Part shown: positions 1 to 12,167 of the stretch, piece after piece
Position numbering within the stretch: the first letter of the stretch is position 1
Layout: each line of letters begins with the position of its first letter
NCBI GenBank assembly: GCA_012656075.1
Contig: JAAKBF010000033.1
Span: 186,001-250,000, forward strand
Length of the DNA: 64,000 nucleotides
Reading direction: 5' to 3'
Source: Phytophthora hibernalis
Lineage: Eukaryota; Oomycota; Peronosporomycetes; Peronosporales; Peronosporaceae
Position numbers and translations under genes: made by a program
The notes under the pieces: model-generated
Databases searched by the model: none
The model's input: the letters and a program-made list of their open reading frames with translations, nothing else
Told to the model about the DNA's origin: nothing

Positions 1-1767
1 ACAGTTGATCAGGGAACTATCCACGCAAAAACTTGAGGATACATGCGTACAAATACGAATCGTAAAACTGCTTCAACGTACATTAAGTTGATATGTTTGC
101 AGCCGCGGAGCTCATCTGGTAGTACTGTCAGCTGTCGATTTACGAGTTGAAGTGTTTCCAGTGTTCCTGCCGTTGCAAGTGCCTTCACCTTATCCGTAGC
201 GTCGACGGGATGTGTCCATTCATGGTATGTCTTTGGGGCGGGATTACCATCAACGAGAGCTCGACAGGGGCAGAATTCAGTGTTCCGCCACCTGTATGCG
301 AACACGACGCACTCTGGATGAGGCGAGCATACCGCTTGCGACGTCGATACAGTTTGATGAGTGACGAAAAGAACGTCAACACTGTAAGCGATAAACAGGA
401 GTGCAAACGACCTTGGCACGGCTCGTTACGGCCTGTTTCCTTTGTCTGGTGAACCCGAGAATGAAAAATAAATTGTCTGCTCTAATGTCACTTCCTGCTT
501 CTTTGTAGTATGCCGTCGGCGATTTCAAGCTCTCACCTCAATTAAAGTTTCAACGATGCGCTGGCAGCGATAGCTAAACGCGAGATTCATCCCAATACGC
601 AAGAACAAATCGGTAAAATCTAGAATGCGAAGCGAGTCGAATGAAGTACGAACCAGCGCAATTTCCGCTGGATTCGCATACATTCGTGCACGCCTCTCGA
701 AACTTCCTATCGGGAGTAGTTCCATGCTGATCAATAACACAGTACGATCGTAGTGAAAATTGTCGGAGCAGTAATTCAAGACGGTGAGAGGGTAGAGAAC
801 TGTTGCTCCAAAGTCGAACAGCGTGTCGACAAGAATTTCAGCGAGAGCTGTAGTTCTGCGAAAGAAAAGTCCGGCTGCACAAGACAACGAGCTCAAAGCT
901 GCCAGCGTAGCAAAACCATACGCTTTTTTAACGGGGTCCCTGTCTCCAGTTGATCACAGAGTAGCAGTGAAAGCATCACCAAATCGTGAATCTTAAGACA
1001 AAAATTCTACAAACTCGAACACAGCAACCGTTAGGTTTCTACAAATTATATCTGTGCTCTGTTCGGTGACAATCAATAAGGACGCACCCAGAATTTGCGG
1101 TTCTTCCCGTGAATACCCGTGAATGCTCCCACTGAGTGTAAATCTCCCAGCTCGCACTGACAATTCTGGCCGAACTTCGTTTTTGAAAAGAACCAGCCAC
1201 CTTTGTGTTTGCTGCTGCTTTCCATGACACGATAAATTTATCGAACTTGTATTGTATCGCATTCTTCTGCGAGCGCCATACGAGCATCTTCAGCAGAACA
1301 TACATATAACAAGCAAGAACGACCACGAGACCTGCAACACTAAATAACTGCAGCGTATTCCATTCGTCTGGAATCAACCAGAACTGCCCTTCATCGAACT
1401 CGGTGGTTTCCATGAGATAGTTTGCTGCAGCATTAGGAGCGACGCTCAGAATGATAAGCCAAAGAGTCCAAATAATACACCCGATCACCATTAGCATCAT
1501 AGGAAATCCGAGAAACCCAAACGTTTCTCCAAAGGAGCGTGTTTTGGCTGTAAAAGATCCTTCCAACCGACGTGACCTGGGTGACAATGCAAAGCTGACA
1601 TCGCTGACACTACGACGAGGCAAAACTGCAGGACCCAGAGGTACAACTTCGGTCGTTCTGTGCTGACGTGTCGTTGTTCCTAGAAGAACTTTAACTCTCT
1701 GCAAAAAACGCGTGCTTCTGGGTTTGGGCCGAAGATTGATGGTGTTAACAGTAACTTTGGCCACCAT
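1..1767 (-). pseudogene. LRR-membrane family copy A (3' end beyond the window)
   Basis: Not a family I can name; it is defined here by comparison with copies B, C and F. Exon 1 (about 1040-1767, first ATG at 1767) has a basic N-terminus and two membrane spans (the FGFLGFPMMLMVIGC and LQLFSVAGLVVVLACY regions) around a soluble DEGQFWLIP stretch. The next part (about 419-960) holds further hydrophobic segments and the conserved GSFERRARMYANP motif. The last visible part (9-419) has another membrane span, an HPECVVFAYRW / CPCRALVDG Cys motif and the first LRR (LPDELRGC). The LRR C-terminus is cut off by the window edge. The reading frame shifts near 1130 (between the WEIYT and GIHGKNRKFW stretches) and near 920, so it is either decayed or mis-sequenced. 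It heads a same-strand tandem array. Confidence 0.6.
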
Positions 1768-2539
1768 TAGACTCCGATGAGGTGCTCGCAAAGTGCATCC
1801 CCGACGGAAGAGGTGTCAAGAATACTTGGACAGCTAACTAAATTTAGGTTGCCCAACTTGGACAGCAAACGGTTCATCGTAAGATCGTCACGTTTTGAAT
1901 TAACCACGAGACTTGTCATTGGCAACCAGTTTCAGTTTGTGTGTAATTCAAATTTTGGTTCCAGAGTTTGCATCTGGTAAACGGTCATATAAACGTGTTT
2001 TGACTGTAATAAAATGAACGTAGAGTACGCTAGACCTACAAGTCATATTATGACTACGTTCCGCCTCTGTTTGTGCTACTCTTAGAGAATTCCCACTCGT
2101 TGCAGGTGAGATTGGGCACATAAAAGTAAATGGATTTGCATTAACAAGTTGCCAGTGGCAACTCCAACCGGCAGTTTTGATGCCATTGCCTAAAGCGGTG
2201 GGCCAATCTCATCACATTAATTCTGTTTGGGCATAATATATAGGGTAGTACATTGTATTGGGCATGTACATGTACTGTACGATACGCCAGTGTACAGTCG
2301 CGATTTCCCAATCGTAGCCACTAGGCCCAGCCAAACCAAATTGGTTCTTAAAAAAGGATTATCGATTGCGACCCCGTGGGTTACACATTAATCCGGTTGG
2401 GCTGTGGTATCAACTTATCCCAGTCACTTTTTCAACTATTTCTATGATTTTTGAATTTGACTTTATTGTCGATACTTGTCAAGTTGATGCATTAGGTTCT
2501 TCACTGAGATTCTTCAGTTCGAAAACAAGCTTGGTAGTA
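1768..2539. other. Spacer between LRR-membrane copies A and B
   Basis: I see no coding signal here beyond short AT-rich frames. It contains one TACATGTA palindrome (2267-2274). It serves as 5' flank of copy A and 3' flank of copy B, both on the minus strand. Confidence 0.5.
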
Positions 2540-5157
2540 TTATATTATAATAGCCGTGCCTGTACCACAACCGAGCCACGCTTCCTCGACACGATTACAC
2601 GTAGCTCCTACGTCATCTTGAATTTGTCGAATACGAACTCGAATGTTTGTAGGGTCTGGATTACACGCTAGCACCTGCATTCGATGGTTGTAGCACATTC
2701 CGACTACGCTTGTGTTAGGCTCTAACCCAGGAAGTTCGCACTGCCGAAATGGTACCCCATCGCACATTTGGATGGTTTGGGCTGTTGGAGTTTGTGAGAT
2801 TCCAGTGTATGGTTGACATACACCGGCGGAAAACTTCCCAAATACTTCGAGAGTTGCTGGAGTGGCTGTAAGGGATGTATCTTCAAGACAGGTAGTATCT
2901 TTACAGAATGGGTTGGTCAGGTCGCATGCCCTAAGAAAGCCATTGCAGCACAGATGTGCTCCTTGATAGACTGCAAAATGCACCACCGGACCGATGGGTT
3001 CGAGATCTGGGATCATGGACAAGTGCTTCATCACAGAAAATTCCATCCTGTCCAATTGTGACAATTGAGCTAGAGATGGCAGTTCAGTGATCCCGTTCAT
3101 GCGAGAAAATATGACGCAACACAGGTTCGGAGCGCCATCCAACGGAGGGAAATGCACCATTCTTTGGTGCAGACCCAATTGTAAGTATCGAAGTTCAGGC
3201 ATATTGCCGAAGAGATCGACAGGCAAGTCACCGAGATTTTTACTCCCAACTTTGCCTTCGATTTGCCTAATTAAACAAAAAATACGGATCATCAAAAACG
3301 ATGGCTCAAAGTCGAAGATGGCAACAGGAACCGTACTTACATATATTCCAGCTTGTGAAATTCATTTGCCCACACAGGTAGTTCTTCGATGGCGCAATTA
3401 ATAATCGATCTGCATATCCAGCCACAATAGATGGGTTAGAAGAAGAAACAAGCGCTAATGTGAAATGAGTCGCTATCGTACAAGTACACAAGGTCGTGAC
3501 AACCGCGTAGCTCATCGGGTAGAAAGCTTAGTTGTCGATTGATCAATTGGAACGTCTCCAAAGTACCTGCTGCTGCCAGAGCTTTCACTGTATCCATAGC
3601 GTCAACAGGATGAGTCCACTCATAATACGTTTTCGGGGCATGGTTCCCAGCAACTAGAGCTCGACACGGACAAAATTCGTTTTCATTCCACCTGTAGGCA
3701 AACACGACACACGCAGGATGACCGGTGCAGATTTCCTGGGACGTTGTGATGGCTTTGTGGGTGACTACTACGACGCCAATACTGAAGACGACAAAAAATA
3801 AAGCAAATGATCGTGGTACCGATGTTTGGCACGTTGGAGGCCTTCTCACCGATCGTGAAGAGGTTAGTAGTGTCGACGGAAGCTTCGTCACCGGTTTTGG
3901 CTTCTTCAGTAGCTCTCGTTGGCGCTGCGTTTGGATCTGGATCAGCGCTTCTACAACGCGTTTAAAGCGGTAGGAGAAGCCCAGATTCATCCCAATCCGG
4001 AGAAAGAGATCGGACACGGTGCGAATACGAACCGAATCGAAAGTCACACGGAAGAGCTCAATCTCCGATGGGTTAGCGAACATTCGTGCGCGCCTTTCAA
4101 AACTCCCGACCGGCATCAGCTCCATGTAAATGATAAATGCATCATGGTCATAGTCAAAAGTCTGCGCGCAGTAAGTAAGCATCGCGATTGGGAAAACACA
4201 GTAGCGCCCAGGTCGAATAACGAGTCAACGAGAATTTCTGAAAATGCGGAGTGCTTGCCGCTGATTATCGCAGCAGCACAGGACGAGGAGTTGAGAGCCA
4301 CAAAAGCAGCAAAGCCGAAAGTGAGATGGACTGGAGTCCCGTCGTCCAGAAGCCTACTAAGCACGAGCGACTGCATTGCCAAGTCGAAAGCCTTGAGGCA
4401 TAAATTCTAGAGGAATATAGTAACTCTGACAAGTTAGTCGTGCATTAACATTTCGTTGAAGGATGGGGAATACTTACCCACAGTTTCCGGTACTTGCCTC
4501 GGAACCCCGTGAGCTCTTTGAAAACCTTATACAATTCCCAGATCAAACGTCGAACTCTGCGAGCAAACTCGAACTCTGCCGCTCCTTCCACTTCATCAGG
4601 GGCACATCGCTGAAGAATTCGATCGAGGAGTGTGCCTTCCACATGACGGTGCTTTCGCCAGACCAACATATTCAGTAAAACGAGCACATACATCACGAAA
4701 ACGATCACAAGACCCAAAACGCTAAATATTTGCAACGTCGTGAACTTTTCAGGAATGAGCCAGAACTGCCCGTCGTCGTAGTCGCCTGTGTTCATGAGAA
4801 CATTTGCTGTTTGATTTGGAGCGACCGTCAACAGTATAAGCCACACTGTCCAAGCGATACAAACCAGTGCCACCACAACCATAGGAAGACCTAAGATACC
4901 AAACGCATCTGTGAACGACAAGTATCTCCATGTAATCGCTACAACACTTTGTCGATGGAGAATTGATAGTTTGGAAGAAAACCCACGAATTAACTTCGTA
5001 GACGGTGGGAGGTCGTGGATAGTTGGTCCAACTGGTACGATGTCGGAGTTCGCGAGTCTCCCCAAGCATTTCGAAGCGTTCGCCAAATGCTTGGCCGAAC
5101 TTTTCGGAGTAGGGGTCTACGACGGACGACGCCTGCTTCAGCTGGGATTGTCTTCAT
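2540..5157 (-). CDS. LRR-membrane family copy B, nearly complete
   Basis: Unrecognised oomycete-type membrane protein. The likely ATG is at 5157 (MKT start shared with copies C and F). Exon 1 (about 4490-5157) gives two spans (GILGLPMVVVALVCIAW; IFSVLGLVIVFVMYVLVL) around DDGQFWLIP. Exon 2/3 (about 3490-4400) gives more hydrophobic segments, GSFERRARMFANP, a span at IGVVVVTHKA and the first LRR (LPDELRGCHDL). A small exon (about 3343-3405) encodes one LRR (INCAIEELPVWANEF) and is bounded by an acceptor TAG and a GTAAGTACGG donor. The last exon (2540-3258) has LRRs (NMPELRYLQLGL; LAQLSQLDRMEF), then a Cys-rich tail ending in WLGCG. A one-base frame change near 5070 interrupts the N-terminus compared with copy F. 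The topology suggests a plasma-membrane protein with an exposed LRR/Cys-rich end; the function is unknown. Confidence 0.65.
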
Positions 5158-5704
5158 TGAGGACAGTCAGTTGAACTGCGATATATCTGTAACCAATTTT
5201 AGCGAAGACTGTTTCCTGGTCTGCCAACGCTAAAACAACCACTACATGTACATGTAGTATTATTCACACAAAATCAAACCAATAAACATATTGTTGCATT
5301 TTAGTTAAAATGCCAGCCTGGTATACCAATGTTACCTGTAGACGTCTGGGGTATTGAAGATCACCATGTTCTGGTGGTTCAGATGTCGCAAGTGTACCTA
5401 CAATTGTTTCTAGGAGGGAGGTCCGAATAGTGGCGAAGAACAACGGGATAACATGGTCTTGATTAATTTTCATGGATGCTGTCACGTGCGTAGTTCTGTT
5501 GCTTCGGTGGAGAATGAGGGAGTACGCACTCAACAAGATTTCAGGCTGAACCCGGATCACCGTTTTTGGCGCTGCTCGCTACCGCACTAAAAACATGTAG
5601 AGCGTTAATGAACGAATTCTCAAAAGTGCGTCCACATGAATAGAATCGTAGCTTGCCCGCAATGCTAAGATACCATGATTAACAAACCCTCGCGGCTAGA
5701 ATTT
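5158..5704. other. Spacer between copies B and C
   Basis: No gene seen. Two overlapping TACATGTA palindromes lie at 5243-5256, upstream of copy B. Confidence 0.5.
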
Positions 5705-8330
5705 CTAGCGGTGGTTGGGGTAGGGGTTGTGCGGATGGGTTGTACAAGCGCTGACAGGTATATAAATCTGTTTGTGACAATGACCCCAGGATACGTGGCT
5801 CAGGTCGTCGATTTTACCACAGCCCAGCCACGTTTCTTCACTTGGGTTGCACGAAACTCCCACCCCTAGCTTAATTACACGAATTTTCGCAGGATCTGGA
5901 TTGCGTGCGTGCGATGGTTGTAGCACATGCCGACAACGGTGGTATTCGGGTCAAGCCCAGGCAGACTACATCGTCGGAACGGAGCGTTATCACACATTTG
6001 GATGGTTTTCGTGGCTGGCGTTTGCGAGATTGCCGAATATGGTTGACAGATATCACCAGAAAACGTTTGAAAGACTTGCTGTGTAGCTGGGGAAGCTTTC
6101 AACGACGGATCTTCAAGGCACTTGGTTTTCTTACAAAAGGGTTCAACAAATCGCACCCCCTAGAAATCCATTGCAGCAGAGATATGGCCCTTGATAAATC
6201 GCAAAATGAACAAATGGACCAACGTTTTGAAGGGGATGGGTTTCAGATACTCACACTCAATTTCATCCTTTCAAGTCGGGTTAAATGGGCTAAAGAAGGC
6301 AGCTTTGTGAGATTGGAAACTCGGGCGGCAATTAGCCCACTAACATTAAGTGCTCCATCCAATGACGGTAGTCGAGCCACCCGTTGATGCAGCCCAAATT
6401 GGAGGTTTCTTAGCTCGGGCATATTACTGAACAATTCTGCATCAAATTCGCCAAGATTGACACTTCCAACCTCCCCTTCGATTTGTCTGAGGAGCGAATA
6501 CAACAGAGCATACGAACAAGTTAAGACTACAGTAGAGCCCCTTGCATGGCAACGGAGTCTTTCAGGTACTGTAGTTTGTCAAACTCTTTCACGCATGGAG
6601 GTAGTTCCTCAATAGCACAATTGATCAAAGCTCTGTTTACGTGCACGGCTTCATTAATGCAAGGTCCGTGCTCGTGGTATTGCCAAGAGCAACGACGTAC
6701 ATGAAGTTGAGGCTATGGCAGTCGTGCAATTCGTTTGGTAACACTGTAAGTTGTCGGTTTATTAGCTGGAGAACTTCTAACGTACCTCCGCTGCAAGTGA
6801 TTTTACCGCATCTGTTGCATCTTTAGGGTGGGTCCACTCGTAATAGGACTTCGGCGCTGGATTGCCATCAATGAGAGCTCGACACGGACAGGACTCAATA
6901 TATCGCCAACGGTACGCAAAAACAACACACTCGGGATATGCCGAGCATAATTCTTGCGACGCCGTTATAGCTTGGTGTGTAGCGAGAAGATGGCAGTACT
7001 ATAAACCACAAACAGAAGGGCTAGTGGCCTTGGTACGGTTTGCTGGCATTATTGTAAGCGACTTGCTGACTTTGGGAAGCTTGGTAAGCAGAATTGATGT
7101 TGCACAGACTTTTTCGTATTCTTTTGTTGGTCCTGCAGACGCTGTGTTTGTATTTGAATGAGCACTTCAACTACTCTTTGAAGCGATACGTGCCGATTCT
7201 CAAGAACAGATCTGATACGGTGCGAATACGAAGCGAGTCAAATGAAATCCGGAAAAGTTGGATCTCGGTGGGACTGGCGAGCATCCTTGCACGCCTTTCG
7301 AAACTTCCGGCCGGCATGCACGATCAAAGTGAAATTGCTTCGCACAGTACACGAGCACTAAGATGGGGAACAACACGGTCGCGCTAAGATCGAAAAGCGA
7401 ATCGATGATGATCTCTGCAAAGGCAGAGTGTCACTGACCTACAATTTCCATCGCACACGAAGCAGCATTCAAAGCGACGAAAATTGCGAAGCCGAGAGTG
7501 AGGGAAATCGGAGTCCCAACCTCGAGTTGATCTACAAGCACGAACGTCTGCATCATCCCTTTTGGCACAAATTCTAACGCGTCATAAATAACCAGAGTTG
7601 CGTTAGTCTAACCAATAAATCAGCAAGGTGTATTCGACAAACGCACCCAGAGTTTTCGATGCTTTCCCCGGAACCCAGTGAGTTCTTTTAACAACATGTA
7701 GATCTCCCAAATTAATCTGCGAACCCTGTGAGAAACTCCAATTCTGCTGGGCCGCCTACTGAGTCCGGCGCACAGTGCTGCAATATCCGATCGAGAAGTG
7801 TGCCTTCGACATGATTGTGCACACGCCAAATCAACATCTTGAGTAAAACAAAGACGTATAAAGATAAAGTGACTACGACCAGCAGTCCAATCACGTTAAA
7901 TATTTGCAGCGGTGTGAATTCTTCCGGAATGAGCCAGAATTGCCCGTTGCCATAGTCACCGGTGTTCATTAGATAGTTTGCAGTCTTGTTTGGGGCCAAA
8001 GTAAGTATGATAAGCCACACAGTCCATGAGATACATATAAGCGCCACCAAAACCATCGGGAGTCTTAATACGCCAAAAGCAGTTTGAAAGAGAGATATCT
8101 CAATTTGATCGCTACGACACTGCGCTGATGGAGTGCTGAAATGTTGGAAGACAACGCTCGCACTAATTTCCTGAACGACGGGAGATCGACAACAGTAGGT
8201 CCTACTGCAGCAGTTGGAACTACTTGAGAAGACATCAGCTTTCGCCAAGCCTTTCGTAGCACCCGCAACGGACTTTACGGAGCAGGGGGCCGCGACGGAT
8301 TACTATAGCTTGAGTTGGCACTGTCTTCAT
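5705..8330 (-). pseudogene. LRR-membrane family copy C, broken
   Basis: This copy has the same order of parts as B and F: an MKT start at 8330, two-span exon 1 (about 7650-8250, with LPMVLVALICISW, NGQFWLIPEEF and IFNVIGLLVVV), remnants of the middle membrane section (7130-7560), the LRR exon (6243-6503, NMPELRNLQFGLHQR) and the Cys-rich C-terminus (5705-6156, with TIQMCDNAPFRRC and ending WLGCG). Exon 1 meets a TGA soon after the MKT start and is entered again in another frame. The middle section (6640-7390) is split over several frames, and the first LRR/Cys motif exon has no continuous reading. I therefore call it a pseudogene of the tandem array. Confidence 0.6.
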
Positions 8331-8553
8331 GGAGAATGAAGCTGTTCAAAGACACATTCAAGTGGACGAGATAAAATGAGAGGTCAAAGTCTTGCCTTGA
8401 CGCTCACTGTCCGTTTTCAAAAGAAAAATAGCTTGGAGACGTTGTGTACGGTGCTACTTATTTACTGATTTTCAGACTGACGCACAATGCACTTTATGTA
8501 TAATACTTCGAAGTACTAGGTATCTCTACAACCGAGTCAGGCCTCCTATAATC

Positions 8554-9469
8554 TTATTCAGCCAAAATATCATCCTGAATTTGGTGACGAGCTTGATTTT
8601 TGTTGAGGTCCGGATTGGCGATGGTTAAGGGAGATTCCAGAAACTGATGAACAGGAAACTTACACTGTTGATATTGTTCTCCGTCGCACATTTGAATTGT
8701 TTCTGAATACGGCTGACAGTGAGACAGTGAGAGAAAGAGAAAATCTAAAAATTGTGAGATGGCTAGGAAGACCCTCTGCAAACGGCAAACAACATGATAT
8801 CTACAATAATATATGGATTCGTGAGATCGCTGCTGCAGAGTAGAAATGATAAGGTGCTTCAAAGAAGCGGCCGGTTTGCAGTGAAGTGAAGGCAGCTCAT
8901 TGCAAGGACACGCACGATCTCTGTTCGTTTATCCTAGCAAGAAAAGAATATGTTGCGTAGTTTTGGTTGCCTATTACTTCGACCTGCCATTTACCAATGG
9001 AGATCGAGTTGAGAATACGCCAAGTCGCCCATATTAGCGAACGGGGACCCCATGATTATCACTATCCCTTCCAACCTCGCGATGCTGAAAGACCCGAGCG
9101 TACTCCATTTGTCCGGAATAATGCAGAATTGACCATGTCGAGCTGGCTGGTATTCTTTATTTAGAAAGTAGGTGGCTGCATTTGACTCATCGACGAAAGC
9201 ACAGGTTCAAATGCCCAAACGCGCCTAAAAAAATCAAAAAATCTTCTGAACGCTTTCTTCGTAGCGGATTCCTCCTCTTTCGGCTCAAGGGCGCAACGAA
9301 CACTGCAATTGCGAAAAGGATGCCCCACTGGAACAACCTCGGGCGGTCTACGAGTTAATGACAATTTTCTGATTATCTCCGAGAAGCCTGCCAGTGTTGG
9401 GATTATTAATAACCGCTCATCAAGCGATCGGTAGACAAGAAACACTAACACGACGAAACGTTCTTCCAT
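8554..9469 (-). pseudogene. LRR-membrane family copy D, relic
   Basis: Only the two ends of the family gene survive. At 8554-8700 the C-terminal module is recognisable (ETIQMCDGEQYQQCKFP, then NPDLNKNQARHQIQDD, which matches copy B). At 9040-9469 the N-terminal part remains (VVPVGHPFR and a GQFCIIPDKWSTL stretch equivalent to GQFWLIPEKFTTL in B), with frame changes between them. The membrane middle and the LRRs are missing. It is the promoter-distal end of the array, next to the RXLR gene. Confidence 0.55.
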
Positions 9470-9507
9470 TACCAGGATTATCTGGCAGACGAACGTGCCT
9501 TGCGCTC

Positions 9508-9977
9508 TTAATTGACGTGGAAGCGAATGCCGAGGTCACCAGTCGTCGTGTGCTTCAAATAGTAGCTTTCGTACTTGCGAAAGAGGTTGTACAACTTTCC
9601 CTCTCCTCGGATAGGCGAGACGCCCAGCATTTTCGCTACCGCGCTGGGCTTTGTGCCAGCTTGAAACACCTTCTTCACTTGGGCCAGTTTCGTGGCCTCG
9701 TCAGAGTGGGCTACAGCCAGAAGTTGTTTTGTTAGTAGCGTCGTCTTGAGTTTTTGGACGAATTCCTTGGCCAGTACCGACGACGCCCGCTCCTCATCTT
9801 CGTCTTCATCATCGTCCGGGGTAGGAACCGTTCTTAAAAGTCGCTTCTGGCAACAGCACTCCGTTCTGCACCAACCTTGAACACTTGGTTCGTCTCGGAT
9901 TCCGTGGCCACTGGTAGGGCGAAGCTGGTAGACAGGAGGGTAGCGACGATCAGCACAACAACGTAGTAGAAGCGCAT
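9508..9977 (-). pseudogene. RXLR-EER effector-like gene with one frame break
   Basis: The product would be a small secreted protein delivered to the host cell. The start ATG at 9977 opens a classic signal peptide (hydrophobic VVVLIVATLLSTSFA, cleavage expected near residue 20). About 45 residues in, the frame hits a TAA. In the adjacent frame the codons at 9832-9843 read RLLR, followed within a few residues by an acidic DDDEDEDEER (EER) stretch. A C-terminal domain follows with a W-motif-like segment (VFQAGTKPSAVAKMLGV) and a Tyr-rich end (YESYYLK); the stop is at 9508. Total length, about 155 residues, fits the family. The shift lies in the few codons just before RLLR. I cannot tell from one sequence whether this is a null allele or a sequencing slip. 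The gene lies in repeat-rich DNA, as RXLR genes usually do. Confidence 0.72.
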
Positions 9978-10277
9978 GGTTGACTTGTTCGATGCTTGGG
10001 TGCGCGCTGGAAGTGGAATTGAACTCTGAGCACGGCAAATGGCTGACAAGGCTCAAGTACTGAAATTTATCAAAGGTGTCGTGTGCATGTAGCAGTATGA
10101 TAACGGATGGGATCGGTGAATGGCTCGGAAGTTGTCCTGCAAAGTGAGCTGCAAAAGCTTTATGATTTATTGATACGGTTCCATTTCGGGTGAAGGGGAA
10201 GATTGCCTATCACAAGAGCGTGCATATTTCCCACTTAGAATGGCCTGCACTATCTCACGCCGAGAGTATTGGCATGG

Positions 10278-10383
10278 ATTGAGACATTACATTTAGGGGA
10301 TACGTAATATCCCTCACTTTAATTAACTGCGAGTTTCTTTTCTATTGAGACATTACGTTTAAGGGGATACGTAATATCCCTCA
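10278..10383. repeat. Two 40-bp direct repeats
   Basis: Copies at 10278-10316 and 10344-10383 share the pattern ATTGAGACATTAC..TTTA..GGGGATACGTAATATCCCTCA with only one or two differences, separated by 27 unrelated bases. The inner GGGATACGTAATATCCC is itself a near-perfect palindrome. The role is unknown; these could be the remains of a transposon end. Confidence 0.75.
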
Positions 10384-10533
10384 TTGCTAGTTTTCTTTCA
10401 CAGGAAACTCAAAACAGATCTTTATTATTAATAGCTATTATTATAATACATGTATTGTGCCTTTCTATTATTTTGCTAAATGGACATGAAACACTACTAT
10501 TAATATGTTTTTCCTGAGCTCTCTGATAAGTGT

Positions 10534-10790
10534 TTAGGGGTTCATAGTAGGATTAGAACTATGTTTTATCATCCTTTTAAAGTCTGGATTAACAAAAACA
10601 CGTGGTGGCCTATGAACCCACTCAAAGCGCTGAATCAAAGTGTCATTTTCTTTGCAAAGGCCCGAATGGCGCCGCTCTGACCGGCATTCGGGTCTTTTCG
10701 ACCATACATTAAAAGTCTTAATAAACGTGTCATGCAGCATCGAGACCCAGCGCAAGCGCTCGGGGTTGAAGCCTTTGCAGTAAAGACAAC
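10534..10790 (-). pseudogene. Short coding relic, unrecognised
   Basis: About 80 codons read open on the minus strand with protein-like composition (CKGFNPERLRWVSMLHDTF, then RPPRVFVNPDFKRMIKH). There is no upstream start or complete domain. I do not recognise it; it may be a C-terminal scrap of a gene or transposon. Confidence 0.25.
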
Positions 10791-11354
10791 ACCACAGTAC
10801 TGTATTATCCCCGACACAAAAGTAACAATTTAGAATACATCATAACATGGGCTCAGGTTTGAAGGGCTATACGTACTGTATACAGGTACTGTAGCGTCTA
10901 ATATGAATATTGCTGTATATTACCAGTAGTATTGTGAGAGCGCCTTGCCTACACTCAACGCAGTCAGTGACTGACTGCCTGTGAGGCGTCACTGCCTGGC
11001 AGCGCCACAGTCTCCAAGGGTGGAGCACCCTTGGCATTGGTGCCATCCAGAGCTTGGATTCCAGACTCACCATCTCAATCAGTTTCCCGGCTAATCCTTG
11101 AGCTTTTCTAAATCAACGTTTTAGCTGATTCGATTTATACAGGCCCAACTAGGACTAAGAAGCCCGATTAGGCGGACAAAATAGTAGAAAGACACAATAT
11201 AGCTATTCAGTGATAATGTTATGCACATGAATGCCTACGAAGGCAAAATGCAGAAGTGTGTTGGCTTTGGACTAGAAACTGAGGTCAGACACTGCAATGA
11301 TGATGATCTAATATATATATATATGCGGTCAAATATTGATGCGCTCAGTTGCAA

Positions 11355-11693
11355 CTATGTTCTTGCGTTCCGGAAATTTGTTCGTGCACGTACCTTCGGC
11401 TTAGGTCGAGTATATGGCAATTTCTGCACATATTGATCTAACGTACATGGACTGTGTAGGTCTTGGAAGGTAAAAAATGGAAGGTAAAAAAATGCAATGA
11501 AAGGACCGGCACAGTAGTAATTCACTGCAAATCCGAGGATTCCATCAGCCATGACCAGTATAACGCAAAGTAGGATTGCCCTACCATCAAGCAACTGTAT
11601 AACGACAATTTGGATGACCCTGAAACCAGCTTGAATTGGCGCGAAAGCTCTGCTGCAAATTTCCCACGAACTCAACGAGGGCAGCAAAAACAT
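11355..11693 (-). pseudogene. Membrane-protein scrap, unrecognised
   Basis: An open frame with hydrophobic segments (RVIQIVVIQLLDGRAILLCVILVMADGILGF and a YYCAGPFIAFFYLPFF stretch) that looks like one exon of a polytopic membrane protein. No start codon context, partner exon or known motif is visible, so the parent gene cannot be named. Probably a captured or left-over fragment. Confidence 0.25.
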
Positions 11694-12103
11694 CGCTGGA
11701 AGTATTCAATATAAGGAGAGGTTCTCCAAGTCGTTGGATAAAAACTGTTACATGTAGGCTTCAACGGAATGTCTGTTAATTCGCGCGTGTGTTAGATATG
11801 GCAACACAGTTTCCTTAGTTCGCAGTTCTTTAGAACTGTCGTTAGGGGACTAAAAACTTGATATCGAACAACGATATTTTTGCAATACGGTACATGTATT
11901 GGCAAAGCTATTTAAAAAATGACTTTGTCACAATGTTCTTTTATAATTCGAAGTATTAATACTGTAGTACTTCTATTGTGCATGCGTTATCGGATAACTT
12001 ATCCGCACAGAAAGTTCAGATCGGGTGATCCAGGTTATCCCAGCTGGCTACGTGTGGAAAGCGAGTCGGTGGAATCTGCTCGACAATGACCAGGACTTTG
12101 GGA

Positions 12104-12119
12104 GCTCACTTTTTAATCC
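12104..12119 (+). promoter_or_regulatory. Inr/FPR-like core promoter, NLP copy 1
   Basis: GCTCACTTTTTAATCC lies about 50 bases before the ATG. It resembles the oomycete core promoter (Inr TCAYTYY plus the pyrimidine/A-T flank). The same block is conserved before NLP copy 2. Confidence 0.45.
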
Positions 12120-12167
12120 AATGCGCCAGTTGTAAGCTGCTTTATTTTTCAAGCTCTATCTATCCAT

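Larger units (their letters stand above)
9978..12103. other. Repeat-rich spacer between RXLR and NLP copy 1
   Basis: AT-rich, with no convincing complete gene. It contains the 40-bp direct repeats (10278-10383), two short coding relics (10534-10790 and 11355-11693, listed separately), and TACATGTA palindromes at 10447, 11749 and 11891. A GC-richer patch near 10940-11070 can form a short hairpin around the CAAGGGTGGAGCACCCTTG segment. Confidence 0.4.

Noticed and set aside
10940..11070. Possible structured RNA at the GC-rich patch
   Set aside because: Only one short hairpin is visible and no tRNA or snRNA signature; not enough to call.
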